64,000 nucleotides of DNA from Laterigemmans sp052161645 (GTDB taxonomy: Bacteria > Planctomycetota > Planctomycetia > Pirellulales > Pirellulaceae), in NCBI GenBank assembly GCA_052161645.1, contig CP197414.1, one strand, 5' to 3'. The position numbers were made by a program, and so were the translations under genes. The notes beneath the pieces are model-generated. The model was not told the DNA's origin and searched no databases. It saw only the letters and a list, made by a program, of their open reading frames with translations. Below are positions 44,923 through 53,334 of this stretch, piece after piece. Each line of letters opens with the position of its first letter. Positions within the stretch are counted from its first letter, which is position 1.

Positions 44923-45384
44923 ATGACATTTGAACAACGCGTTACGGATCTCGAAAAACGCTGCCGCCGACTCACGGGCGTTATCGTCGGAACAATGGTT
45001 GTTGCCGCCGTCGTCGTTCTTGGCGGTGCCGCGCCAAGCGCTGATCGAGAAACTGTGCGCACCCGGCAACTTGAAATCGTGGATGGCAATGGGAAGGTTC
45101 GCATCCGCCTCGGGCCGGCAGACGAAGGATACGGCGTTGTTGTATACGACGAGAACGGCAATTCTAACGCTACACTCACAGACGCCCCACTTGGCGCTGT
45201 GATCCAACTGTCCAAGGACGGTGGCGGGATCCGGCTCCAAGCCGGGAAAGATGGTGCGGGTCTCAGCGTTCGCGACCTCAAAGGCAAGCCCCGCGCCGTC
45301 GTTGTCGTGACAAATGACAAATCGGGATTTGTGTTGAAAGACCAGAAAGACAAAACGGTGTTTTCGGCACCGGCAGGCGAGTAA
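44923..45384 (+). CDS. cassette 34: membrane-anchored repeat protein
   Basis: 153 residues. AAAGGAGA 7 nt before the ATG is the best ribosome site in the array. A short coiled segment (QRVTDLEKRCRRL) and a transmembrane helix (IVGTMVVAAVVVLGGA) lead to repeated beta units (LEIVDGNGKVRIRLGPADEG, VVVYDENGNSNATLTD, GLSVRDLKGKPRAVVVVT), which suggest an extracytoplasmic beta-helix or sandwich. Related repeat proteins are common in planctomycetes; function is unknown. Confidence 0.7.
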   Translation: MTFEQRVTDLEKRCRRLTGVIVGTMVVAAVVVLGGAAPSADRETVRTRQLEIVDGNGKVRIRLGPADEGYGVVVYDENGNSNATLTDAPLGAVIQLSKDGGGIRLQAGKDGAGLSVRDLKGKPRAVVVVTNDKSGFVLKDQKDKTVFSAPAGE

Positions 45385-45390
45385 TGCATC

Positions 45391-45474
45391 TAACCAGGCC
45401 GTGAACCGGAGCGGCCGACAACGCCGGTTTTGAAATCAACGCCTTTTGGCGGCCGCCCGGTTACGGCTGTCGTT
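45391..45474 (+). other. attC of cassette 34
   Basis: TAACCAGGCCGTGAACCGGA to GCTGTCGTT. Arms ACCGGAGCGGCCG and CGGCCGCCCGGT pair with one extra A. Confidence 0.87.
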
Positions 45475-45495
45475 CTGCTTGAAGTAGGAAATCTG

Positions 45496-45921
45496 ATGAA
45501 ATCAAAGCTCTTTACACTGTTCGTGGTGACTCCGCTCGCACTGGGTTTGACCAATGGGAGCGAATGCTCCGGAACGGACTACGCCCAGTTGAAGCGTCTG
45601 CAAGCGGTTCTGGATCTCGCTTCGTTCCCGGAACCCTCGAGAGATGGGATTCAAACTTGGAAGCAGTTAACGCCCTCCCGGGGTGCCGTCAATAAATTCG
45701 ACTTCACTAAATTTCCGATGCAAGGCTACAAAAAGATGCAGCTCAAATCGGTTGTCAAATTCTACGGCGGAAAGGCCGCGGACCATGATCTCACTAATGT
45801 AGTCATAATTTCGCAAAACGGTCGATCTGTTCGCTTTGTCGATTACACAAAACGTGGTGCGGATATTATTGTTAAAAAGGGCGACGTGATCGCATTTCTG
45901 CTGTCTGAGGAGACTAAGTGA
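45496..45921 (+). CDS. cassette 35: exported hypothetical protein
   Basis: 141 residues from the ATG at 45496 with AGGAAA upstream. The signal peptide is LFTLFVVTPLALGLTNG. The mature part ends in a beta-rich stretch (HDLTNVVIISQNGRSVRFVD, IIVKKGDVIAFLLSEE). Not recognised. It is followed by a decayed attC rather than a normal one. Confidence 0.62.
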   Translation: MKSKLFTLFVVTPLALGLTNGSECSGTDYAQLKRLQAVLDLASFPEPSRDGIQTWKQLTPSRGAVNKFDFTKFPMQGYKKMQLKSVVKFYGGKAADHDLTNVVIISQNGRSVRFVDYTKRGADIIVKKGDVIAFLLSEETK

Positions 45922-46006
45922 ACATGAAGTCAGCCAGCGAACAACAACCGAACCCATCGGCCATAGTTGATCATCCCTGCCCGTCGGCGACTTCCGGCAT
46001 TTTATT
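45919..46006 (+). other. degenerate attC between two cassette genes
   Basis: GTGAACATG and then arm GAAGTCAGCC, matched by GGCGACTTC at 45986 with the typical extra A. The right core reads CATTTTATT instead of a normal CGTT. It looks like an attC that has lost its R' core, fusing two cassettes into one unit. Confidence 0.45.
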
Positions 46007-46016
46007 CGAGAGCATT

Positions 46017-46670
46017 ATGTTGTACCGCGTATTCTGTTTGATGCTAATGATTACGGCGATTGCAGTCGATCCTACTGTGTCCATCGCGGACGATGACCAT
46101 CGCAAGCTGATACGCGTAGAAAACGGCGCGAAAGCACCCGCGATTCAAGTCGATTGCTGGTCGGATGGAGTGGATCGCACGCTCGAAGACTTGAAGGGCA
46201 AAACTGTGGTTTTGCATTTTTGGGGAACGTGGTGCGGGCCTTGCATCCAGACGATTCCTGTTTGGAAACAACTTGAAGAAAAATACCGTGAGAATAATGT
46301 GGTATTCCTTGGGGTACACACTGCTGGCGCGAAACTTGAAAACATCCGCGCTTTTATGAAGAAGCACGACTGGGAGCACGTCACCGCTATCGATAAGGGC
46401 GAGTCAATCCCTGACAGCGCGACCTTTACGACTTACGGCGTTCCAGCTGTCAACCAGATTGTAGTGATCGGCCCAGATGGAGTTGTGCGATACAACGGTC
46501 ACAAAACTACGCAGACTGATGGTCCTGTCGCTATCGCGAGAGAGCTTGGGGTGAAAGGTCCCGGCGACGAAGCAAGTCCAGAAGAAATGCGGGAAGGAGG
46601 AATCGCAATCCTATTGCATATGTACGGCAAGGAAATCGAAGCTACGCTGCAGCCAATAGAACAGAAGTAA
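46017..46670 (+). CDS. cassette 35: exported thioredoxin-fold protein (TlpA/ResA-like)
   Basis: 217 residues from the ATG at 46017. The signal peptide is YRVFCLMLMITAIAVDPTVS. The thioredoxin fold holds the redox pair in FWGTWCGPCIQTIPVW, then VVFLGVHTAGAKLENIRAF and the cis-Pro loop YGVPAVNQIVVIGPDG. TlpA-type proteins reduce or exchange disulfides outside the cytoplasm. A 45-residue C-terminal extension (EASPEEMREGG onward) has no known role. Confidence 0.88.
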   Translation: MLYRVFCLMLMITAIAVDPTVSIADDDHRKLIRVENGAKAPAIQVDCWSDGVDRTLEDLKGKTVVLHFWGTWCGPCIQTIPVWKQLEEKYRENNVVFLGVHTAGAKLENIRAFMKKHDWEHVTAIDKGESIPDSATFTTYGVPAVNQIVVIGPDGVVRYNGHKTTQTDGPVAIARELGVKGPGDEASPEEMREGGIAILLHMYGKEIEATLQPIEQK

Positions 46671-46673
46671 GCA

Positions 46674-46757
46674 GAACAAGAAAATGCACCCGAGTTGCCG
46701 ATTGGGCGTTCCCTAATCTCAAAGTCCCTCCGCGGCAACCGGGTGATTTTGGTCGTT
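46674..46757 (+). other. attC behind the thioredoxin-fold gene
   Basis: GAACAAGAAAATGCACCCGA to TGGTCGTT. Arms CACCCGAGTTGCC and GGCAACCGGGTG pair with one extra A. Confidence 0.87.
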
Positions 46758-46770
46758 CCGCCTCGAAGTC

Positions 46771-47217
46771 ATGACAGCACGCCCCAAAGACAGATTGAAG
46801 GAACGTGATGCAGCGATGCGAAAGGCTCGCAACGCGATCCTTAAAAATGTCGGCGTTTGGCTCGTTGAGCAGGGGTTCGCCAAGGCAGCGTCAGGCCATT
46901 TCACACGGCGTTACAGCGATTGGATCGGCCACGTTGGATTTCAAAAACACAGCAGTGGTCGGAATGTTCGAGTCATGTGTCATGCTGAGATGACTGATGC
47001 GGTTCAATCGAGAATTCTTGGGCCACTTAGTGATGCGTATGAACGCCCCAATTCGCCGAACGGAACACGATACAATTTCGGCTGGAGCACTCGCGAGCAA
47101 GACATGGCCCGTTGTAAGGACGAGTATTGCCGCTACCTACGCGATGTCGTGTTAGAATGGCTGGGCAATCCAACGGGAATGGCGGAACCAGACGATGCAC
47201 GTGAGTCGCCGAGTTGA
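46771..47217 (+). CDS. cassette 36: DUF4304-like protein with attC-encoded tail
   Basis: 148 residues. Helical start (KNVGVWLVEQGFAKAASGHF) and the strand WIGHVGFQKHSSGRNVRVMC resemble DUF4304, a family often found with polymorphic toxin immunity genes; the match is by pattern only. The tail AEPDDARESPS is encoded by the attC. Confidence 0.62.
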   Translation: MTARPKDRLKERDAAMRKARNAILKNVGVWLVEQGFAKAASGHFTRRYSDWIGHVGFQKHSSGRNVRVMCHAEMTDAVQSRILGPLSDAYERPNSPNGTRYNFGWSTREQDMARCKDEYCRYLRDVVLEWLGNPTGMAEPDDARESPS

Positions 47218-47267
47218 GTTTAATGAAGTGGTGAGTCGTTCGCGGCGACCACGTGATCGTTTACGTT
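47185..47267 (+). other. attC of cassette 36 (overlaps the gene end)
   Basis: GAACCAGACGATGCACGTGA to TTTACGTT. Arms CACGTGAGTCGCC and GGCGACCACGTG pair with one extra A. Confidence 0.87.
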
Positions 47268-47377
47268 ATCCGCCACGTCATCGAGTCGATTGGCGGTCGT
47301 GAACGTGACCTCTTTCGTCTGACTCCAATTCAAGGTCCGCTTGACGCGCTGTGAAATCTTCACCTTCTCCAATCGCA

Positions 47378-48079
47378 ATGAACGTACACAAAGAAATGCC
47401 CGCGTCGAGAATCGCTCTTGTTCTCCTGGGCTTCCCAGTAGTTTCGACGCTTCTATCACTGCTTCTTCTGGATCGCTCTATTTTCTCGTGGACGGGCTTG
47501 AGCTTTTTCACTGCATTTTGGTCGTTGATTACGTGTTGGTACTTTGGACAGATCGCCATCCTCGCCCGGTTGCTTCAATCGTCCGGTTGGAGTTGGAGTG
47601 ACATTGGCTACTCGTTCAATCGCAAGAGGACGACATACTTTGTCATTGGCTATCTGGTTTTTGCTCTTGCTTTGCTGGGCTTCGTTGAGGTGTCGCTTGC
47701 CACTGTCGGCGTCGACCCAGAGAAAGTGAAAGCTTTGTCTGATTTCGCCAATCTCACTCCAAAAAACCTGCCACAACGCGTAATTTTCATTTTCATGGGC
47801 CTGGCCGCGGGCCTCAGCGAAGAATTCGTATATCGTGGTTTCGCGATACGAGCTCTCAAGAGCCGTGGTATCAATCAGTGGCTGGGCGCTTTGATTGCCG
47901 CGTTTCCGTTTGTATTTCAGCACGGCCTGAAGTCACTTGATCAGTTTTGGTGGTTCTTCACTTGGGCTGTTGTGTTTGGCGGGATCTTTATCATGGCCAA
48001 GCGGCTCTACATCAACATTGTCATTCATTGGCTGGTGATTCTCTTGGCTTTACTGGCAATTTTGCAAACGCTGAAATGA
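47378..48079 (+). CDS. cassette 37: CPBP-family intramembrane metalloprotease
   Basis: 233 residues from the ATG at 47378; a GTG at 47351 is also in frame. Six or more membrane helices. The CPBP/Abi signature is present: GLSEEFVYRGFAIRAL (Glu-Glu and Arg) and FPFVFQHGLKSL (His). These proteases process membrane proteins or act in bacteriocin immunity. No bacteriocin gene is adjacent. Confidence 0.87.
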   Translation: MNVHKEMPASRIALVLLGFPVVSTLLSLLLLDRSIFSWTGLSFFTAFWSLITCWYFGQIAILARLLQSSGWSWSDIGYSFNRKRTTYFVIGYLVFALALLGFVEVSLATVGVDPEKVKALSDFANLTPKNLPQRVIFIFMGLAAGLSEEFVYRGFAIRALKSRGINQWLGALIAAFPFVFQHGLKSLDQFWWFFTWAVVFGGIFIMAKRLYINIVIHWLVILLALLAILQTLK

Positions 48080-48125
48080 GTATGAGGTTGCTGCTTTGAC
48101 CGCTCATCTTCGGGGGCCACTACGG

Positions 48126-48209
48126 ATAACCATGCCGTGAACCGGAGAACGGCTTGCCAGGTTTTACAGATGGAAACTCAACTGTCCGTTCCCGGTTACG
48201 GCAACCGTT
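48126..48209 (+). other. attC of cassette 37
   Basis: ATAACCATGCCGTGAACCGG to CAACCGTT. Arms ACCGGAGAACGG and CCGTTCCCGGT pair with one extra base. Confidence 0.86.
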
Positions 48210-48745
48210 GAACTTAATCGAATTGCTCGCGAGCTGTGACGGTGCTGGGGCGGTGAGTTGACGGTGTTCAGCAGGGCGATGGGGCACTCGCTGCCCTTGC
48301 CAATGCCAGCACGCTTCCTGCGTGGGACGAAGCTGGCATCCATGCCAGCCCGGCAATCAAACAGTCCCCCGGTCTCTCTTCAACTCCCCCGCGGCTCTCT
48401 TTATCTCCCTGATCCAAACCCTTGAACTCAGCGCCACCTTCAGGACTCGGCGCGGGCAGGGTCATTCAAAATTTTGCGAGCGGCTGCGCCGGCTGTTTCC
48501 TTTTCTTTCTTTTTTCGCTGGCGCGAGAGAGGCAGCTCCCAGCTTGGCGCCAGCAGAATCGATATCAGCGACACCACCAACGCAAGCTAACGAATCTAAC
48601 GATTCTCGCTGCAACCTATTTTAACCGTTTGACGAATAAAACGATTAAAGAGGTTGCGATTTTTGTGACGGCAATTGCAATGGGCTTCTCAAGCAATCGA
48701 CACACTTCGTGTCACTGCATCACTTCTCAAATTGGGAAAAACATT
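48210..48745 (+). other. left part of the IS91-like element, no gene seen
   Basis: About 535 bases without a convincing protein. A purine/pyrimidine-biased stretch (CTCTCTTCAACTCCCCCGCG region) and GCCAGCACGCTTCCTGCGTG-type short inverted repeats occur. It probably contains the left terminus and the promoter of the recombinase. Confidence 0.5.
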
Positions 48746-49699
48746 ATGACGCCTCACGAAAAAAGACCATGCCCGCTCACCATTCGACTCGCTCAGGATA
48801 TGAAAATCCGCAACTTGGCACCTCGGACCATCGATGCCTACACCTACCACGCGGGAAAGTTCGCCGACTTTATTCAAAAGCCGCTGGACCGCGTGACCCC
48901 GGAAGACGTTCGAGCCTTCCAGCTCCACCTAATCGAAGAAAGGAAACTTGCTTACAGCAGCTTCAATCAGGCCGTTTGCGCGTTACGGTTCCTCTACACA
49001 CATACCATCCGAGTCAATTGGCCGGTCACCATGGTGCCGTTTGGAAAGAGACCCAAAACGCTACCTGTGGTCCTCGGCCGACATCAAGTCGACGAGCTAC
49101 TACGATGCACGACGTGCCACAAACACAAAGTCTTCCTAACGACTCTCTACGCAACCGGGATGAGATTCTCAGAAGCGGCAAACCTAAGAGTCCACGACAT
49201 CGACTCCCAGAGAATGCAGATTCGGATCACTCACGGCAAGGGAGCCAAGGACCGAATCGTTCCCCTCTCGCCGCGATTACTGAGCGAGTTGCGGGATTAC
49301 TGGAAACGCTACAAACCCAAGTCGCTACTCTTTCCGGGCAACTCGGCAGACAAGACATACGCCGACACGTCGATCCAAAAAGCGATCAAGAAAGCAGCCC
49401 TCTTGGCAAAGATTCACAAGAACGTCACACCTCACACCCTGAGACACTCCTACGCGACCGGACTACTCGAAGCCGGAGTCGACTTGTTGACGATCAGCCG
49501 GCTCCTGGGACATGCGAGCTTTGCGACGACGATGGTCTACCTCCATTGTCGCAGGGAACACATGCTATCTACCCCGAGTCCACTGGATTGGCTACCGGTC
49601 GAACAACTGCCCACCTATCGGCCACCAGCCGAGAACAACAAGCCCGAGAACAAGCAGAACAACAAACCAGGCAGCCAGCCACCGGAGGCAAGCAGCTAA
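48746..49699 (+). CDS. tyrosine recombinase of the IS91-like element
   Basis: 317 residues from the ATG at 48746. N-terminal SAM-like core-binding domain (RNLAPRTIDAYTYHAGKFAD) and catalytic domain with TTLYATGMRFSEAANLRVHD (Arg), THGKGAKDRIVPLS (Lys), VTPHTLRHSYATGLLEAG (His-x-x-Arg) and LGHASFATTMVYLH (His, Tyr). It lacks the integron-specific insert, so it is not an IntI. The tail after residue 285 is a disordered Asn/Glu/Lys/Pro stretch. Pairs of this type with IS91 transposases occur in many genomes; its role in transposition is unclear. Confidence 0.88.
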   Translation: MTPHEKRPCPLTIRLAQDMKIRNLAPRTIDAYTYHAGKFADFIQKPLDRVTPEDVRAFQLHLIEERKLAYSSFNQAVCALRFLYTHTIRVNWPVTMVPFGKRPKTLPVVLGRHQVDELLRCTTCHKHKVFLTTLYATGMRFSEAANLRVHDIDSQRMQIRITHGKGAKDRIVPLSPRLLSELRDYWKRYKPKSLLFPGNSADKTYADTSIQKAIKKAALLAKIHKNVTPHTLRHSYATGLLEAGVDLLTISRLLGHASFATTMVYLHCRREHMLSTPSPLDWLPVEQLPTYRPPAENNKPENKQNNKPGSQPPEASS

Positions 49700-51147
49700 G
49701 TGTTCTAGAGATTCTTAGGATCGGTGCGAAACAATTCGTTGACCGGTACCGCGAAGGCGGTGCCAGTTGGCAAGTACAGGGCGTGCTGGCAAAGCTAACA
49801 CTTTGCCGCACACCGGCACTGGGCGGTCACGAGTATCGATGCAAAGCGTGCAACTCAACCTGCATCGTGGCGAATTCATGCGGCGATCGCCACTGCCCAG
49901 GATGCAGTGGTGGCAAACGATTCGACTTCAGCGAAAGGGCCAGTAAACTGCTGATCGATGGAGTCGACTACTATCAAGTTGTCTTCACCCTGCCGAGTGA
50001 ACTCTCTCGCATCGCCCTTGCCAACCGACAACCGCTGGCAAATCTCTTATTCACCGCTGCTTGGAAAGGTCTTAATAGAACGATTCGCCGCGAACAACAA
50101 TACGAACCCGCAGCGATCATGGTATTACATACTTGGAATCAAAAGCTCGAAGCTCATTGGCACGTACACGCGCTCGTCCCCGGTTCAGGACCTGGCGTTC
50201 GCAACAATCAATGGAAGACCAGTACCGCGCCGCCGGATAGCGGCTTGAGCGACAATCATTACCTGGTCGACGCAATTAACCTTCGAGTGGCCTTTCGCAA
50301 AGCGGCGATCTCCCACTTGCAGAGATTAAGAACGCGTCGCAAATTAAAGTTGGACGTCGAGCCAACGTTCGGGGATCTGCGCACCGACGAAGGCTGGGAC
50401 AAATTGATTGAGCATCTTAGCGCACGCGACTGGGTCAGCTTTATTCAACCGCCCCCGGACAGTTCCAGCGGTCCCAACGATTTGGTTCGTTATCTGACAC
50501 GTTACCTTACGGGCGGGCCAATCAGCGACTCGCGAATCGTAACGGCGGACGAACAGCAGGTGACCTTCTTGGCACGTGAAGGGAAAGTTCAAGGCGGCGA
50601 AGCGGTTCAAGTTCCCGTGACACTCAGCACAATCGAGTTCGTGCGGCGTTGGTGTTTACACATCCAACCGAACCAATTAACCAAGACACGCTACATGGGA
50701 GGCTGGACTAACAAACGACGAACGATCTACCAAGCAAAGTGCAGCACCCAGCTACGTGCTGCGGCGGGACTTTCGGGGCAGCCCACGCCAGCGTCGCCAG
50801 CCGAATCACTGACAGATGAAGAAGAATCTAACACGGACACTGACACAAAACTCAACTGCCCAGCGTGTGGCGAAGTGGCACTGCGGCTAGTCGCTAGCAG
50901 GTCCCGTCCATCGTGGCGGGAAGCGCTGAGTCAACGTAGCACGCATCTTCCAGGTTGGTACCGAAAATCGTTGGAAATAGACGACGAAAAGTTCTGGGAC
51001 GGTAAGTTTGGGCCTGGATTTAACGCCTGGTACCTGGAAAACATCTTCGAACGTGCATATCACCCGACAGCCACGCCCACCACTCGGCCGGCAATTCAAC
51101 CGATGCTTCCAGGACTAGAACTGCACAACTACTACGCGTTAGAATGA
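49699..51147 (+). CDS. IS91-family transposase (start codon not evident)
   Basis: About 482 residues of IS91/ISCR-type rolling-circle transposase. N-terminal zinc-binding region: TPALGGHEYRCKACNSTCIV, GDRHCPGCSG. Central HUH-like strand: WNQKLEAHWHVHALVPGSG. C-terminal ARYLTGGPI-type segment: DLVRYLTRYLTGGPISDSRI. The homology begins at about LSVLEILRIGAKQFVDRY, directly where the recombinase stops, but there is no ATG, GTG or TTG there. It may start upstream inside the recombinase, or be made by frameshifting from it. Confidence 0.85.
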   Translation, partial: SVLEILRIGAKQFVDRYREGGASWQVQGVLAKLTLCRTPALGGHEYRCKACNSTCIVANSCGDRHCPGCSGGKRFDFSERASKLLIDGVDYYQVVFTLPSELSRIALANRQPLANLLFTAAWKGLNRTIRREQQYEPAAIMVLHTWNQKLEAHWHVHALVPGSGPGVRNNQWKTSTAPPDSGLSDNHYLVDAINLRVAFRKAAISHLQRLRTRRKLKLDVEPTFGDLRTDEGWDKLIEHLSARDWVSFIQPPPDSSSGPNDLVRYLTRYLTGGPISDSRIVTADEQQVTFLAREGKVQGGEAVQVPVTLSTIEFVRRWCLHIQPNQLTKTRYMGGWTNKRRTIYQAKCSTQLRAAAGLSGQPTPASPAESLTDEEESNTDTDTKLNCPACGEVALRLVASRSRPSWREALSQRSTHLPGWYRKSLEIDDEKFWDGKFGPGFNAWYLENIFERAYHPTATPTTRPAIQPMLPGLELHNYYALE

Positions 51148-51172
51148 GTTTTTACGACAAAGTTCAACGCAC

Positions 51173-51244
51173 GATCTATCCGCAAGTCAGGCAAAGAGCC
51201 CAGCCAAAGTTGGGCTTTTTTAAAGCCTGACCAGCGGATAGATC
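51173..51244. other. palindromic right end of the IS91-like element / atypical attC
   Basis: GATCTATCCGC (51173-51183) pairs perfectly with GCGGATAGATC (51234-51244), and inside it TCAGGC pairs with GCCTGA. Unlike the array attC sites there is no unpaired A in the left arm. It lies 8 bases before GTTC. It fits either an oriIS-type end or a replaced attC. Confidence 0.6.
51197..51221 (+). terminator. rho-independent terminator behind the transposase gene
   Basis: AGCCCA and TGGGCT pair over an 8-nt loop, followed by five T residues within six bases. It is located inside the larger palindrome. Confidence 0.8.
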
Positions 51245-51252
51245 GCAATTCG

Positions 51253-51713
51253 TTCCCGGGTCAAGCTCTTCGAGCCTAAACTTGGTGAGCCTAAACTTGG
51301 TCTCTCTACAATCGTCCATTGAAAGCCCATGCTCGATGATTGGTGCGCGCGAACAAGCCTCGAGTACTGATCGATGCGCTTGCCTCGCAACTTGCTATCG
51401 GTTGAACCAGTGCCAACTGCGTCCTTTCCGGACGAACCTGATGCTGCCGAAGTTGCTCGCGAGATACCTCCAATTAAATTTTCCACTGCCGTACCAGGCG
51501 AAGATGCTCGCAATAAAGTCAATCGGGCTCCCGGAACTCAAAAATGATTGCAAGCGGGTTTGGACTACGGTACCGTAATGGAATGAATTGGCGGGCCTAG
51601 ATGCGCTCCGGATCGTGGCGCGAGCCGGGAACCATGCGATCCACCCCAGCCCTCGCCATACTCCGATTTTTCAAATCTACCTCAACCGCTCGGGCGAGGT
51701 GATCGCAACCGTT
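51253..51713 (+). repeat. repeat cassette, family A, copy 12
   Basis: 461 bp: 15 bases longer than other copies because of a tandem duplication of about 15 bases (GAGCCTAAACTTGGT) near its start. Otherwise like the copy at 29773 (CCGTACCAGG, GGGCCTAGATGC). Confidence 0.92.
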
Positions 51714-51742
51714 CGCCAAATCAACCCTAGACACCTGGAGCC

Positions 51743-52798
51743 GTGAAGTTGCGAAGTGAATCCGTCAGTCTCCTGCTCTCGCTTGTCGTTCTGCTTTGTA
51801 TTCCCTGCGGAATTGTGATCGCGTCGTTTGCAATCCGACGACTGCGAAACAATTCTGCAATCCCGTTCAGGGACGTTTTGGGACCGTGCGCTACTGCCGC
51901 CACGATTACCGTCGCAATAACATTGCTCATCTCGCTCATCCTCAAGGTCACCGGCTTTCTCGATCAGCAATTCTATAGGCCATCAGCACGCTCATACGGT
52001 GTGCAGGCGGACCTTGGACTCCAACCTGAAACCGTGAGTTTCGCCAGCGCCGATGGCACGATGCTGCATGGATGGTTCCTGCGTTCGGAGGTCGAGCCGA
52101 TAGGGACGGTGATCTGTTTCCATGGCAGCGACCGCAACATTACTCATACGACCCGAAACGTGTATTGGCTGACGGAACGCGGATTGAATTTGTTCGTTTT
52201 TGACTACCGTGGATACGGTAGGTCTGAGGGCGAACCGGACCGAAAGGGGCTCGTCGAAGATTCAACTGCGGCAATTGACTATGTAATGACTCGCTCGGAC
52301 GTTCGACCTGACAGAATCATTCTGTACGGTCAGAGCATGGGAGGGCAACTCGCCCTAAACGCTGCTTCGCTTCGAAAGGACGCCGGTATTCGCTTGGTGA
52401 TTGCCGAAGCGACCTATGCTCGGCCAAGCTACCACTTGAGCGACAAGCTTGGTCAGTTTGGCCCGCTTTGGCTTGTAAAATGGGGAGGTTGGTTGCTAAC
52501 CAGCGACGAATACAGCGGCGAGGCAGCGATTGCCAACTTGCAGTCGACGCCCGTCTTGCTCATACACGGGAATTCAGACACCGCCGTCAGCCCCTACCAT
52601 AGTGAACGGCTCTTCGACGCAGCCACGGATCCTAAAGAGCTTTGGCAGTACGATCGTGCCGGGCACTTGCAGATTTTTGACGAGCCACCTCATCAGGAAC
52701 GACTGGTTGCGTTCATCAAGAAATACCTTCCTAATGGGGCCGACAGTGGCGGTGATGCAACAAGCGGCGAACCAACGGATGAACGCGAGCCGGAATAA
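51743..52798 (+). CDS. cassette 40: membrane-anchored alpha/beta hydrolase
   Basis: 351 residues from a GTG at 51743 with TGGAG upstream. Two N-terminal membrane helices (VSLLLSLVVLLCIPCGIVIA, ATITVAITLLISLIL) precede an alpha/beta hydrolase of the YsgG/BEM46 type: FASADGTMLHGWF, VICFHGSDRN, FDYRGYGRSEG, nucleophile elbow YGQSMGGQLAL, acid LIHGNSDTAV and base DRAGHLQIF. Substrate is unknown. The tail GEPTDEREPE is attC-encoded. Confidence 0.87.
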   Translation: MKLRSESVSLLLSLVVLLCIPCGIVIASFAIRRLRNNSAIPFRDVLGPCATAATITVAITLLISLILKVTGFLDQQFYRPSARSYGVQADLGLQPETVSFASADGTMLHGWFLRSEVEPIGTVICFHGSDRNITHTTRNVYWLTERGLNLFVFDYRGYGRSEGEPDRKGLVEDSTAAIDYVMTRSDVRPDRIILYGQSMGGQLALNAASLRKDAGIRLVIAEATYARPSYHLSDKLGQFGPLWLVKWGGWLLTSDEYSGEAAIANLQSTPVLLIHGNSDTAVSPYHSERLFDAATDPKELWQYDRAGHLQIFDEPPHQERLVAFIKKYLPNGADSGGDATSGEPTDEREPE

Positions 52799-52856
52799 AT
52801 CGGTCGGCTCGCTTCGCTCGATCACGTTTACTCCCGGCCGCGTTATCCTAAACGTT
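52769..52856 (+). other. attC of cassette 40 (overlaps the gene end)
   Basis: GAACCAACGGATGAACGCGA to TAAACGTT. Arms GCGAGCCGG and CCGGCCGC pair. The loop itself holds a second hairpin, GAGCCG-type TCGGCTCGCTTCGCTCGA. Confidence 0.8.
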
Positions 52857-53301
52857 CCCGGCGTCAAGCTCTTCGGGCCTGAACTTGGTCTCTCTGCAAT
52901 CGTCCATTGAAAGCCCATGCTCGATGATTGGTGCGCGCGAACGAGTCTCGAGTACTGATCGATGCGCTTGCCTCGCAACTTGCTATCGGTTGAACCAGTG
53001 CCAACTGCGTCCTTTCCAGACGAACCTGATGCTGACGAAGTTGCTCGCGAGATACCTGCAATTAAATTTTCCACTGCTGTCCCAGGCGAAGATGCTCGCA
53101 ATAAAGTCAATTGGGCTCCCGGAACTCAGAAATGATTGCAAGCGGGTTTGGACTACGGTACCGTAATGGAATGAATTGGCGGGCCCGGATGCGCTCCGGA
53201 TCGTGGCGCGAGCCGGGAACCATGCGATCCACCCCAGCCCTCGCCATACTCCGATTTTCCAGATCTACCTCAACCGCTCGGGCGAGGTGATCGCAGTCGT
53301 T
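52855..53301 (+). repeat. repeat cassette, family A, copy 13
   Basis: Private changes include CCTTTCCAGACG, GATGCTGACGAAG and GGAACTCAGAAATG. Confidence 0.92.
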
Positions 53302-53334
53302 CTGCGATTTACATACATTGGGACAAAACACGTC

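Larger units (their letters stand above)
48208..51252 (+). mobile_element. IS91-like element with tyrosine recombinase, at a cassette junction
   Basis: 3,045 bases between two cassette boundaries. It carries a tyrosine recombinase and a Y2-type transposase in the same direction. The right end has a terminator and a strong palindrome (51173-51244), then abuts GTTC, the target tetranucleotide of IS91-type rolling-circle transposons. This GTTC is also the attC core plus first base of the next repeat cassette. It may be a transposon inserted at the junction, or a true cassette with an odd attC. Confidence 0.7.

Noticed and set aside
48709..49690. Long frame overlapping the tyrosine recombinase upstream of the transposase
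   Set aside because: Its residues are low-quality Arg/Thr/Pro-rich text produced by the recombinase codons; only the part after 49699 has homology features. Part of it could still be used if frameshifting occurs.
51173..51254. Calling the palindrome before 51253 a normal attC
   Set aside because: It lacks the unpaired base and typical left core, contains a terminator and abuts GTTC, so a transposon end is at least as likely; listed as atypical.
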